Assembly: GCA_963530515.1 (NCBI GenBank)
Contig: CAUSEC010000020.1
Coordinates: forward strand, 1 to 64,000
Direction of reading: 5' to 3'
Length of the DNA: 64,000 nt
From: CBFFRJ01 sp963530515
GTDB lineage: Bacteria; Pseudomonadota; Gammaproteobacteria; Enterobacterales; Enterobacteriaceae
The position numbers and the translations under genes are program-made. Every line of letters begins with the position of its first letter. Within the stretch, counting starts at the first letter, position 1. The notes beneath the pieces were generated by a model. That model worked only from the letters and a program-made list of their open reading frames with translations, made no database searches and was not told the origin of the DNA. Of this stretch, positions 8,245 to 16,213 are shown one piece after another.

Positions 8245-9081
8245 TCAGTGCGGATAATACTCCCACCACATTTTATGCAACTGATACCACTTGTCGCCCG
8301 GCTCCGGCTGCTTCTCCCAGGGCTTATCAATAATGTAATGAATGTTCTTCACCCGCTGCATATCCCACATTTTCGGGTGCTGAAGCTCAAGGGTTTTCAG
8401 GGCGTTGTAGCCGTAATGTAGCGGCAGCCAGCGGTCGTGAAACACATCGTTGAGGAAATCCTGCTCCGCAAACACATAGGTGCTGATGTCTGCCATCGCC
8501 ACAATTTTCGTCAGCATCAGGTCGTACAGCGCCTGGTCTGGCGTCAGCACCAGAAAACCGGCATTGAAGTAATTGTCGAGTGTGGCGGGGGGATGGGCGG
8601 TCATCGCCGCATCTTCACACCAGCTGTAGTAGCAGTTTGCGGGCTGCCAGCTTAAGGGATAGCTCTCAATCTGATTCGGGTTGCAGCGACAGGCGTGGCA
8701 GGCGGCAATAACCCCCTCGTGGAGGGGAAGCTCAAACACCTCATCCATGTTTTTCACCACCAGCATGTCGGCATCGAGAAAAGCCACCCGCGCGTAGTCG
8801 GTCATCGTCCACACCGCCAGCTTGCTCCAGACGTCGGCAAAACGGGCGTTAGCGTAGCGATGAGCCAGCGCCTGGCTTGGGCCAATCTTCGGCACCTCGC
8901 GCACCCGGCAGCCCAGCCGCTGTAAATGTTCACGGGTAGGCGTCTCAATACCCGGCGTCACCATCACCTCCAGCGGCCAGGGGCTACCGCTTTTAAGCAG
9001 GGAATGATGCAGCGCTTCAACGCCCGGCAAATAACCCGGCTGGGTCAACAAGGTGACCCACGCAAAAGTGGACGAGCTCAT
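8245..9081 (-). CDS. GT8 family glycosyltransferase (glycogenin-like)
   Basis: A 278-residue nucleotide-sugar glycosyltransferase of the GT8 fold. It shows FADVWSKLAVW followed by the metal-binding DAD triad in FLDADMLVVKNMDE (D103, D105), then YFNAGFLVLTP and EQDFLNDVF, as in glycogenin and galactinol-synthase relatives. There is no signal peptide or membrane segment, so it should be cytosolic. Its ATG overlaps the stop of the upstream oxidase by 4 nt, so both are probably made from one mRNA. Acceptor and donor sugar cannot be read from the sequence. Confidence 0.8.
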   Translation of the reverse strand: MSSSTFAWVTLLTQPGYLPGVEALHHSLLKSGSPWPLEVMVTPGIETPTREHLQRLGCRVREVPKIGPSQALAHRYANARFADVWSKLAVWTMTDYARVAFLDADMLVVKNMDEVFELPLHEGVIAACHACRCNPNQIESYPLSWQPANCYYSWCEDAAMTAHPPATLDNYFNAGFLVLTPDQALYDLMLTKIVAMADISTYVFAEQDFLNDVFHDRWLPLHYGYNALKTLELQHPKMWDMQRVKNIHYIIDKPWEKQPEPGDKWYQLHKMWWEYYPH

Positions 9082-10460
9082 GACAGCACCTCCGCCATGA
9101 AGTCGTTAAGGAACAGGCCACGCGGATCGAACGCCTGACGGACGGCCTGAAAATCTTCCCACTGCGGGTAGCACGTCGGCCAGTCATACAGACCGGCGTC
9201 GAAGTATTTGCCCCAGTGGGGTTTGCCCCCAACATCTGCCAGCAACGGTTCCACCGCACGTAAAAATTCGAGACCCTCTTCCGACAGCGAGCCGTCCTCG
9301 GCGTAATAGACCACAAAGCCAAAGAAGCAGGTCGGCTCCCCCCATGACGGGCTGAGCCAGGCACTGGACGCACCTGTGCAACGTAAAATAATGGGGTAGT
9401 GCATATGCGGATGTGTTTCGGCAAACCACTGTTTGATGCGGGTTATGGCTTGCGGCGCTTTCGCCAGCGGTACGCCGATTTCGATATTGATCTGCGGGGT
9501 GGCAATGCCCCGGCAGAACACCTGGTAGACATCACCAATCACATCTGAAAAATCCTTAAAGCGGGTGACGGTGCGAAACGGCTTACCGTTCTCATCAACG
9601 ATGCGGGTGTCATTGCGCATATGCTGCAACGTCTTATCCACCGTCTTGTTCATTTCGTCACGGGTGTCGTCCAGGGTGACCAGATCCCGGTGATTCTGCT
9701 GCCAGACGTGGCGCTCCTCGTCATTGGCCTCACGGGCATTCCAGGTGTGGACTTTGTTCTCTTCGAGGAACCACCAGGCTTTGCTAAAGGTCCAGGTTTC
9801 ATTCCACGTGGCTAAATCGCTTTCCAGGGTATCGGCGCTGACGGCATCTTTAAAGCAGGTGAACAGGGTGGCCGGGCGAGTGCGAAGCGTCACCGCCGTG
9901 ATGGCCCCCAGCGCCCCCAGGCCCAGCTGCACGGCACCAAACCACGGATGACTGCGGTCCATGTTATGCAGGTGACCGGTGCCATCAATAAAACGAATGC
10001 TGAGCGCTTCGTCGGCAATTGTACTTTGTTGCAGCCCCTGTCCGTGGGTGCCGGTTGATATCGCGCCGGCCAGCGTTTGTGCTGCAATCACCCCCGGCGA
10101 GGCGTTGAGCATGCGATTCATCGAGGTCAGAATCTCATACACCTCGTGCAACGGTGTGCCCCCGGCAAAGGTCGCGCTGTCGTCATCCACCGCCAGCAGC
10201 CCGCGCAGGCAGGAGAGATCCACCAGCACATCTTCCGGGTTCGAGACTGCCAGCATTCTGCCTGGTGACATGCGGCTACCCATCATACGGACTTTCCCCC
10301 GACACGTGACAATCGCCTCTTGCAGCTGCGCTTCATTCTCGGGCGTCACCACCGCTCTGGCCTCGGCAAGCGTGGTGTTTTTCGCCCAGTTCAGCACACG
10401 TGAGTCCGCTGGATCTGCGTGGGGCTGGCGGCGAGGGAACAGTGGGTGGGTGTGGGTCAT
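9078..10460 (-). CDS. FAD-linked oxidase of the aldonolactone/alditol oxidase (ALO) type
   Basis: A flavoprotein of 460 residues, VAO/PCMH fold at the N-terminus (STGTHGQG near residue 142) and an ALO-type C-terminus (GKPHWGKYFD, then DPRGLFLNDF). Relatives oxidise sugar lactones or polyols. The usual PP-loop histidine that carries FAD covalently (GxGHS) is replaced: the sequence reads MMGSRMSPGRML, so FAD is probably bound non-covalently. I chose the ATG at 10460, behind AGAGGAG, over the open frame to 10550. It precedes and overlaps the GT8 gene. Whether it acts on a sugar made or used by GT8 is inference. Confidence 0.78.
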   Translation of the reverse strand: MTHTHPLFPRRQPHADPADSRVLNWAKNTTLAEARAVVTPENEAQLQEAIVTCRGKVRMMGSRMSPGRMLAVSNPEDVLVDLSCLRGLLAVDDDSATFAGGTPLHEVYEILTSMNRMLNASPGVIAAQTLAGAISTGTHGQGLQQSTIADEALSIRFIDGTGHLHNMDRSHPWFGAVQLGLGALGAITAVTLRTRPATLFTCFKDAVSADTLESDLATWNETWTFSKAWWFLEENKVHTWNAREANDEERHVWQQNHRDLVTLDDTRDEMNKTVDKTLQHMRNDTRIVDENGKPFRTVTRFKDFSDVIGDVYQVFCRGIATPQINIEIGVPLAKAPQAITRIKQWFAETHPHMHYPIILRCTGASSAWLSPSWGEPTCFFGFVVYYAEDGSLSEEGLEFLRAVEPLLADVGGKPHWGKYFDAGLYDWPTCYPQWEDFQAVRQAFDPRGLFLNDFMAEVLS

Positions 10461-10874
10461 CGACAACTCCTCTGGCGAAAATCGGGTCCAGCTTAAAGCA
10501 TAGTCCCTTGGACAAAAGTGTGACGAATGTCGCAGGGGTTTTTGGACCACGGCGTGAAAACCGCACCAGCGGAATTAAACCAGCAGGCAAAACATCGACA
10601 GGTTAAATCCATTTTTATGCCACTTCATTTCTGCTTAATAATAAAAAGAATCTCAGGGCAAGTTAAAACATTTATAAATTTGCACTATGTCTAATTAATT
10701 CAAAGCAATGTTACCATTGTAAAATGATAGTGCCAGATATAAGAACCTGTTATTATGGCTTTCGCACAATATATTTAAGGCATTTCCACAATAAAATAGA
10801 TTCAGAATTATAATTAATTCCTGCTTTCCGAATCCATTAGCGGAACCCGGTCAGGACGAAATAAAGGTGACGCA
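10461..10874. other. Divergent intergenic region, oxidase/GT8 versus LacI regulator
   Basis: This AT-rich 414-bp region holds no gene. It contains the start regions of the leftward oxidase-GT8 pair and the rightward regulator, and an inverted repeat CAATG-TTAC-CATTG at 10706-10719 containing an ATGTTACC half-site like those of GntR/IdnR-type LacI-family regulators. Confidence 0.6.
10706..10719. promoter_or_regulatory. Candidate LacI-family operator CAATGTTACCATTG
   Basis: Inverted repeat of 5-bp arms with a 4-bp spacer, located 156 bp before the LacI-type gene. A related partial inverted repeat (ATGTTA-N11-TAACAT) occurs upstream of the kinase-enolase operon at 18647-18669, so both could be bound by the regulator encoded at 10875-11906. 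Not tested. Confidence 0.3.
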
Positions 10875-11906
10875 GTGACAATAAAAAAATTGGCTGCAAT
10901 TTTAGGCTTATCACACACCACGGTATCACGTGCTTTAAACGATCATCCTGCCATCAGCCAGGCGACCAAAGACAGCGTGTTGCAGGCGGCTCGCGACTAT
11001 GGATACATCCCCAATAGCGCTGCCCGTGCGCTGCGTAATGCCAGCACCGGGGCTTTTGGCCTGGTCATTCCTGATATCCAGAACGACTTCTTTATCACCA
11101 TCACCAATGCGATTGCCCATGTGGCGGCCGAACGTTCCTGGCAGATGATGCTCAGCATCAGCGGCGACAAGCCCGAGATGGAGCACGCCGCGCTGTTGCG
11201 CCTGATGACTGCAAGGGTGGATGGCATCATTTTCGCGCCCACCGCCAACCCGCTGCCGGAGACCCGGGAGCTGGTGATGCGCACCAATGCCGTCCAGCTT
11301 CTGCGTCATCACGACAACCTGACCACCCCGGTCATCGCCATTGACGAGCGCTACGGGATAGCGCTTGCGGTGCAGCACCTGCGTGAGCTGGGCCATACGC
11401 GCATTGGCTACATTGGCTCTGCCCAGCAGCTGAGCACCGGGGCCGAACGTTTGCAGGGCTTTTTGCAGAACTTTTCTGCCACCGAGCAGCAAGCGCTTGA
11501 AGACATCATCTACGTTGGCCCGCCGCAGGCTGAGTTTGGCGGTGACGCCTTCAGACGTATCATGCGCGCCGCCCAACCGCCGAGCGCGCTGGTGCTGGGC
11601 AGTCCGCGTTACGCCATGAGCATCCTGCTTGCCGCCAAAGAAATGAATATCTCTATTCCTGATTCACTCTCGCTGGTGGCCTACGGTGACGTCTCATGGG
11701 GAAGCCTGCTGGAGGTGAAACTGACCTCTATCTCCCTGCCGGAAAAGCAGATTTCCGATGCCTGTATCAGCATCATCGACGGGCTGATGAATCAGGAAAC
11801 GCCGCTGTCGCCAGAGCTGTTTTACGCCCGTACCGAAAGCCAGCTCTTTACCCCGCAGCTGGTACTGGGCGGCTCAACAAAAGCGTTTGTTCCCCCGGCA
11901 AGATAA
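10875..11906 (+). CDS. LacI/GalR family transcriptional regulator
   Basis: A 343-residue regulator. The N-terminal helix-turn-helix is KKLAAILGLSHTTVSRALND, followed by the hinge-helix region NSAARALRNAST and a periplasmic-binding-protein-like sensor domain (GAFGLVIPDIQNDFF onward). It starts at GTG (10875); AAAGGTG just upstream is a modest ribosome site. It converges on the aldolase end of the six-gene catabolic operon and is divergent from the oxidase-GT8 pair, so either could be its target. The effector is unknown. Confidence 0.88.
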   Translation: MTIKKLAAILGLSHTTVSRALNDHPAISQATKDSVLQAARDYGYIPNSAARALRNASTGAFGLVIPDIQNDFFITITNAIAHVAAERSWQMMLSISGDKPEMEHAALLRLMTARVDGIIFAPTANPLPETRELVMRTNAVQLLRHHDNLTTPVIAIDERYGIALAVQHLRELGHTRIGYIGSAQQLSTGAERLQGFLQNFSATEQQALEDIIYVGPPQAEFGGDAFRRIMRAAQPPSALVLGSPRYAMSILLAAKEMNISIPDSLSLVAYGDVSWGSLLEVKLTSISLPEKQISDACISIIDGLMNQETPLSPELFYARTESQLFTPQLVLGGSTKAFVPPAR

Positions 11907-11911
11907 AAAAA

Positions 11912-11937
11912 CCGGATGGGCCATAAGGCGCATCCGG
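11912..11937. terminator. REP-like hairpin between convergent genes
   Basis: CCGGATG and CATCCGG arms enclose a short GC-rich centre (GGCC...AGGC also pairs), 5 bp after the LacI-type stop codon and 37 bp from the aldolase stop. It resembles a single REP unit and probably ends transcription from both sides. Confidence 0.65.
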
Positions 11938-11973
11938 AAATGTGAATCCAATGCCAATACAAGCTTCGAGAAA

Positions 11974-12738
11974 CTATCTGAATTTTGCCAGCAGTTGTTC
12001 CGCGCCTTTGGTCAGTAACCCCTGGTCCGACCCGATGGCAACCATCTGGAAGCCCAGTTCGATATAACGGCGGGTTTGTGCTTCATCGGTACAGAGAATA
12101 CCCACGGCTTTCCCGGCGGCCTTGACGCGCCTGCCGGTTTCTTCAATCACTTTAATCACTTCCGGGTGCATCGGTTGCCCAATGTAGCCCAGACTTGCCG
12201 CCAGATCGCCGGGGCCGATAAAGAACGCATCAACGCCGTCAATGGCCGCCATGGCTTCAATATTTTCCAGTGCCTGGGTAGTCTCAGGCATCACAATCAG
12301 GCAGATCTCTTCTTCGCAGGTGGTGGCGTAATTCTTGATGCGGCCAAACCCAGAGGCGCGTGGCGCTCCGCAGTAGCCACGTATGCCGTTGGGGGCATAA
12401 CGCACGGCGGCTACAAGGGCTTTCGCCTGCTCGACGGTATCCACCTGCGGCACCATCAGGGTGTTCACCCCCGCATCGAGGTAGCGTTTAATCAGCGAAA
12501 TATCGTGGTTCGGCACGCGCACAATGGGTTGTGTGGGGCCACCCGCGGCGCAGGCCTGTAACTGGGCGTAAATCTCGATGTATTCACTGGGGCCATGTTC
12601 GGCGTCGAGGCCGATAAAGTCATAACCGCAGCCGGAGAGCATCTCGGCTGCGATATAGCTCCCGAGCTGGGTCCACAGACCCAGCTGCACGGTGTTGTTT
12701 TTTATGGCGTGCTTAAAATGATTCTTTGGCAGTTCCAT
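11974..12738 (-). CDS. HpcH/HpaI-type class II aldolase
   Basis: Metal-dependent aldolase of 254 residues in the HpaI/GarL/RhmA family, which split 4-hydroxy-2-oxo acids into pyruvate and an aldehyde. Visible signatures are FIGLDAEHGPSEY (catalytic Asp/His), PIVRVPNHD (pyruvate-binding Arg), VMPETTQALENI (metal-binding Glu) and FIGPGDLAASLG (metal-binding Asp). It is the last gene of the operon running left from 18510 and follows the hydratase gene by 42 bp, as HpaI follows HpaH in homoprotocatechuate degradation. Here the aromatic-ring genes are absent, so the substrate is different or unknown. Confidence 0.85.
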   Translation of the reverse strand: MELPKNHFKHAIKNNTVQLGLWTQLGSYIAAEMLSGCGYDFIGLDAEHGPSEYIEIYAQLQACAAGGPTQPIVRVPNHDISLIKRYLDAGVNTLMVPQVDTVEQAKALVAAVRYAPNGIRGYCGAPRASGFGRIKNYATTCEEEICLIVMPETTQALENIEAMAAIDGVDAFFIGPGDLAASLGYIGQPMHPEVIKVIEETGRRVKAAGKAVGILCTDEAQTRRYIELGFQMVAIGSDQGLLTKGAEQLLAKFR

Positions 12739-12780
12739 AACAATTCCTTTAAGTGAGGGTACTTAACAGGAGAGGTCCTT

Positions 12781-13563
12781 TTATTTGGCAAAGCTGGCGC
12801 TGATAAGCCCCACACCGGTAATTTCTGCATCAAAGGCGTCACCCGGTTTCGCGGAGACGGCCGGGCCAATCGCGCCGGTAATCACAAATTCCCCGGCACG
12901 CAGCGGCTTGCCAATGCGCACCAGGTCATCTGCCAGCCACTTCAGGGCGTGCAGCGGGTGGCCGAGAATGGCGGTTGCTTTACCTTGTGACACCACCTCT
13001 TCGCCGCGTTTGGTGACCATTTCGCTGCGGGTGATGTCGCAGTCGGAGAGATAAACCGGTTTGGTACCCAGCACCACCAGGCAGGCGGCGGCGTTGTCGG
13101 CCACAAAGTCGCAGGACTTCACGTTCCAGCCGGTGATGCGGCTGTCGCAGACCTCAAAGGCGGGCAGGATGTAGTCGATGGCATCAATAATATCGACAAT
13201 CGTGTGCTCTTTTTGGGTGAGATCTTTCTTCATCACCACCGCAATTTCAGTCTCGACGCGCAGGTCGCTGACCACCGGTTTAGTGATTACTGCCCCGTCG
13301 ACCAGCACCATGTCAGCGTAGATGTTGCCGTAGCACGGATCGGAAATGCCGAACTGTTTTTGTACCGCTTTGTTGGTCAGGCCCAGCTTGCGACCCACCA
13401 GACGACGGCCCTGCGCCTGCCAGATGCGGTCATTGTAATCCTGAATCATGTAGGCGGTATCGAGATTTGCGCTGTCCACCATGTCACGAATGGGTTCACC
13501 CGCTTCGTTGTTATCCCAGGCCTGGCGCAGCAAGTCGGCCGCTTTGATAAGGTTGTTTTCCAT
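12781..13563 (-). CDS. 2-keto-4-pentenoate hydratase family protein (HpaH/MhpD-like)
   Basis: A 260-residue member of the fumarylacetoacetase/hydratase superfamily. Features include GRKLGLTNKAVQKQFG, the metal-binding pair in RVETEIAVVM, LPAFEVCDSRI, and the C-terminal ITGAIGPAVSAKPGD. HpaH and MhpD hydrate a 2-hydroxy-2,4-dienoate to the 4-hydroxy-2-oxo acid that the following aldolase cleaves, so these two genes form a credible hydrate-then-cleave pair. A decarboxylase role (DmpH type) is the alternative. Third-last step position in the operon fits a late catabolic role. Confidence 0.82.
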   Translation of the reverse strand: MENNLIKAADLLRQAWDNNEAGEPIRDMVDSANLDTAYMIQDYNDRIWQAQGRRLVGRKLGLTNKAVQKQFGISDPCYGNIYADMVLVDGAVITKPVVSDLRVETEIAVVMKKDLTQKEHTIVDIIDAIDYILPAFEVCDSRITGWNVKSCDFVADNAAACLVVLGTKPVYLSDCDITRSEMVTKRGEEVVSQGKATAILGHPLHALKWLADDLVRIGKPLRAGEFVITGAIGPAVSAKPGDAFDAEITGVGLISASFAK

Positions 13564-13606
13564 CGTTTTTGCTCTTCAAATTTTTTGGGTAAGATTGTGA
13601 AGTCTG

Positions 13607-14566
13607 TTAATTGCCCACGCGGTTCTGCGGCTCACCGCTGATAAACGCTTTCACATTGTCGACGGTGGTATTGAGGATGCGTCCACGTGCTTCAACTGAT
13701 GCCCAGGCAATGTGCGGCGTGATGATGCAGTTTTTGGCGCTCAGCATCGGGTTTTCAGGCACCGGGGGCTCTTTGGAGAGCACGTCGACGGCGGCACCGG
13801 CAATCACGCCGTTGTTCAGCGCATCCGCAAGGTCGGCTTCGTTAACGAGATCGCCGCGTGAGGCGTTCAGCAGCAGCGCAGATTTCTTCATTTTGCGCAG
13901 GGATTCAGCGTTGATCATGCCCTGGGTTTTTGGCGTCAGCAGGCAGTGCAGGCTGATGACATCGGCTTCGGCATAGAGGGTATCGAGGTCGACATAGCGT
14001 ACGCGGTCGTTCTCCAGCGCTTTATTCTGGTACTCGTCATAGGCCAGCACGTTCATGCCCAGCGCCTGCGCGACCACGCCAAAAGCCTGACCGATACGCC
14101 CGTAGCCAATGATGCCGACGTTTTTGCCCGCCACTTCCAGCATCGGTTTTAGCCAGTAGCAGAAGTCCGGTTTTTTGCCCCAGCCGCCCGCGTGCACATC
14201 GGTGTCATGCAGGCCAACCTGGTTGCAGAGCTCCAGCATCAATGCGGTCGTAAACTGGGCGACGGTGGAGGTGCCGTAAGTGGGCACGTTGGAGATAACA
14301 ACACCGTGATTTTTCGCTGCGGCTAAATCAATCACGTTATAGCCGGTTGCCGTCACGCCAATAAATTTCAGGTTTGGGCACTGGCTGAATTCTTTTTCGG
14401 TTAATACGACTTTGTTGATTATTGCGATATCAGCATCACCGATTCTTTCGACCACCTGGTGGGGTTCAGATGTGTCGTAAACGGTTATTTCTCCCAGTTG
14501 CTGAAGTGTGTCCCACGAAAGATCGCCAGGATTAAGTACACCACCATCTAAAATAACAATTTTCAT
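13607..14566 (-). CDS. D-2-hydroxyacid dehydrogenase (NAD-dependent)
   Basis: A 319-residue dehydrogenase. The NAD-binding GKNVGIIGYGRIGQAFG lies around residue 145. The catalytic triad is intact: Arg in NASRGDLVNE, Glu in VLSKEPPVPE and His in ITPHIAWAS. It resembles the hydroxypyruvate/glycerate dehydrogenase branch (HprA-like). In this operon it could oxidise a 2-hydroxy acid before phosphorylation and elimination, or reduce a 2-oxo product. Direction and substrate are not visible. Confidence 0.87.
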   Translation of the reverse strand: MKIVILDGGVLNPGDLSWDTLQQLGEITVYDTSEPHQVVERIGDADIAIINKVVLTEKEFSQCPNLKFIGVTATGYNVIDLAAAKNHGVVISNVPTYGTSTVAQFTTALMLELCNQVGLHDTDVHAGGWGKKPDFCYWLKPMLEVAGKNVGIIGYGRIGQAFGVVAQALGMNVLAYDEYQNKALENDRVRYVDLDTLYAEADVISLHCLLTPKTQGMINAESLRKMKKSALLLNASRGDLVNEADLADALNNGVIAGAAVDVLSKEPPVPENPMLSAKNCIITPHIAWASVEARGRILNTTVDNVKAFISGEPQNRVGN

Positions 14567-14639
14567 AATTTACCTGTTCCAGTGTTATTGCAGCAGTACA
14601 CCAACTTAATCGATGTACTGCTGTTTGGTCAGCAATTAA

Positions 14640-15950
14640 TTAATGCAATTGTTTGGTCTGATTAATTGCCGTTTGTTTATGGTCGAGGGTTAATACCGCC
14701 AGCAAGCTGAGTACGGCGTTAAAGCCAAGCCACACGCCGACCATCGCGTTACTGCTGAAGGTGTGGTTCAGCCAGGTACAAATGGCCGGGGTCAAACCGC
14801 CGAGTACGGCAGCGGCAACGGCCTGGGCAAAGGAGTAACCCGCGGTACGCGCATGGGCCGGAACCAGTTCCACCATCGCCGCCACCTGGACGGAGCTGTA
14901 GCAGGCGTACATAAACGAGAACCACAGTTCAAAGACCACAAACTTGAACACGGTCGGGTCTGCGGCAAGCCAGGAGAGCAGCGGCCAGGCCGTAATGGCC
15001 CCGGTCAGGGTGACCACAATCAGCATGGTTTTTCTGTTCACGCGGTCAGCAATCATGGCGGTCACCGGCAGCCACAACAGAATCGACAGACCGACGAAGA
15101 ACAGGGTGATGAAGCCTACGTGTTCGCCCAGGTTCAGGCTCTTGATAAAGGTCGGTGCGTACGTGGTCACGGTCTGTGCGGTCACGGTCGCCATCGCCAC
15201 CATCCCCATACAGGTCAGGATAATGCGCCAGCCGGACACCAGGCTTGAGCAAATCTCTTTCACGCTTGGCGTGGTTTTCTTCTTCGCAAAGACTTCGGTT
15301 TCCTGCAGGTTAGAACGCAGCCAGAACATCAACGGGATCACCGCACAGCCGATCAGCAACGGAATGCGCCAGCCCCAGTCATGCAACTCCTGGGTGCTCA
15401 GGGTGTAAAGCAGCACCAGGCCGATGAGGGATGCGGCCATCACCGCGAACTGCTGAGAACCCACCTGCCAGCAGGTGTAGAAGGCGCGACGGTTTGGCGG
15501 CGAAATTTCTGCCAGATACACCACCACACCACCGAGTTCCGCACCCGCCGAGAAGCCCTGTAGCAAGCGGCCCAGTATGACGATAACCGGTGCGGCCATG
15601 CCAATTGACGCATAGGTTGGCGTCAGGGCCACGCAGAGGATCCCCACGGACATCAGCGCCAGGGCCATAATCAACCCTTTTCTGCGTCCGTGGCGGTCGG
15701 TATAGGCCCCCAGAATAATCGCCCCGAACGGGCGGGCGAAGAAACCTAAGGCGAAGGTCATCAGCGTGAGCATTAACGAAACATACTCATTATCTGACGG
15801 GAAATAAGCCTGGGAAATATAACGGGCATAATAGCCGTAAACCATGAAGTCATATATTTCCAGGGCGTTACCCGCACCCACCTGAATAATGGGTTTGACC
15901 TGCATTTTATGTTTGGCCGCAGGCAAAGCCTGGGCACTGGTCTCGGTCAT
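14640..15950 (-). CDS. MFS metabolite:proton symporter (ShiA/KgtP/ProP type)
   Basis: A 436-residue major facilitator protein of the metabolite:H+ symporter group with 12 hydrophobic segments. Diagnostic loops are FFARPFGAIILGAYTDRHGR between TM2 and TM3 and LQGFSAGAELGG in TM4. Relatives carry dicarboxylates, shikimate or betaines. The ATG at 15950 follows GAAGGAG; an upstream in-frame TTG is less likely. It lies within the catabolic operon, so it is the probable uptake route for the substrate, presumably an organic acid. Confidence 0.88.
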   Translation of the reverse strand: MTETSAQALPAAKHKMQVKPIIQVGAGNALEIYDFMVYGYYARYISQAYFPSDNEYVSLMLTLMTFALGFFARPFGAIILGAYTDRHGRRKGLIMALALMSVGILCVALTPTYASIGMAAPVIVILGRLLQGFSAGAELGGVVVYLAEISPPNRRAFYTCWQVGSQQFAVMAASLIGLVLLYTLSTQELHDWGWRIPLLIGCAVIPLMFWLRSNLQETEVFAKKKTTPSVKEICSSLVSGWRIILTCMGMVAMATVTAQTVTTYAPTFIKSLNLGEHVGFITLFFVGLSILLWLPVTAMIADRVNRKTMLIVVTLTGAITAWPLLSWLAADPTVFKFVVFELWFSFMYACYSSVQVAAMVELVPAHARTAGYSFAQAVAAAVLGGLTPAICTWLNHTFSSNAMVGVWLGFNAVLSLLAVLTLDHKQTAINQTKQLH

Positions 15951-16065
15951 TTGAATCTCCTTCAATTATGTATTGACTAATTTTTTGAAAAAACTCATAC
16001 AACCAGAACAGACATTTAAAATTCAGGTGTAGGGCCCGGAGATAACGCCTGTTCCGCTAAGCGGA

Positions 16066-16191
16066 TATACCCTTCATACTTCAAGCTGCATATGTGTTGG
16101 CGCGTTTGTTCATCCCAGTCACTTACTTCAGTAAGCTCCTGGGAACTCACGCTCTTGCCACCTTTATGCAACTCGAATTATTTAAGGTATA
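16066..16191. repeat. ERIC element (126 bp)
   Basis: An enterobacterial repetitive intergenic consensus element. Imperfect terminal inverted repeats begin TATACCCTTCATACTTC and end ATTATTTAAGGTATA. The core carries CAGTCACTTACTT and GTAAGCTCCTGGGAA, the two segments used as classical ERIC signatures. Length fits the 127-bp consensus. It sits between the enolase-like and MFS genes, inside the operon, and could form a long RNA hairpin affecting downstream expression. Confidence 0.9.
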
Positions 16192-16213
16192 AAAACACAA
16201 ATCTTTAAAATAG

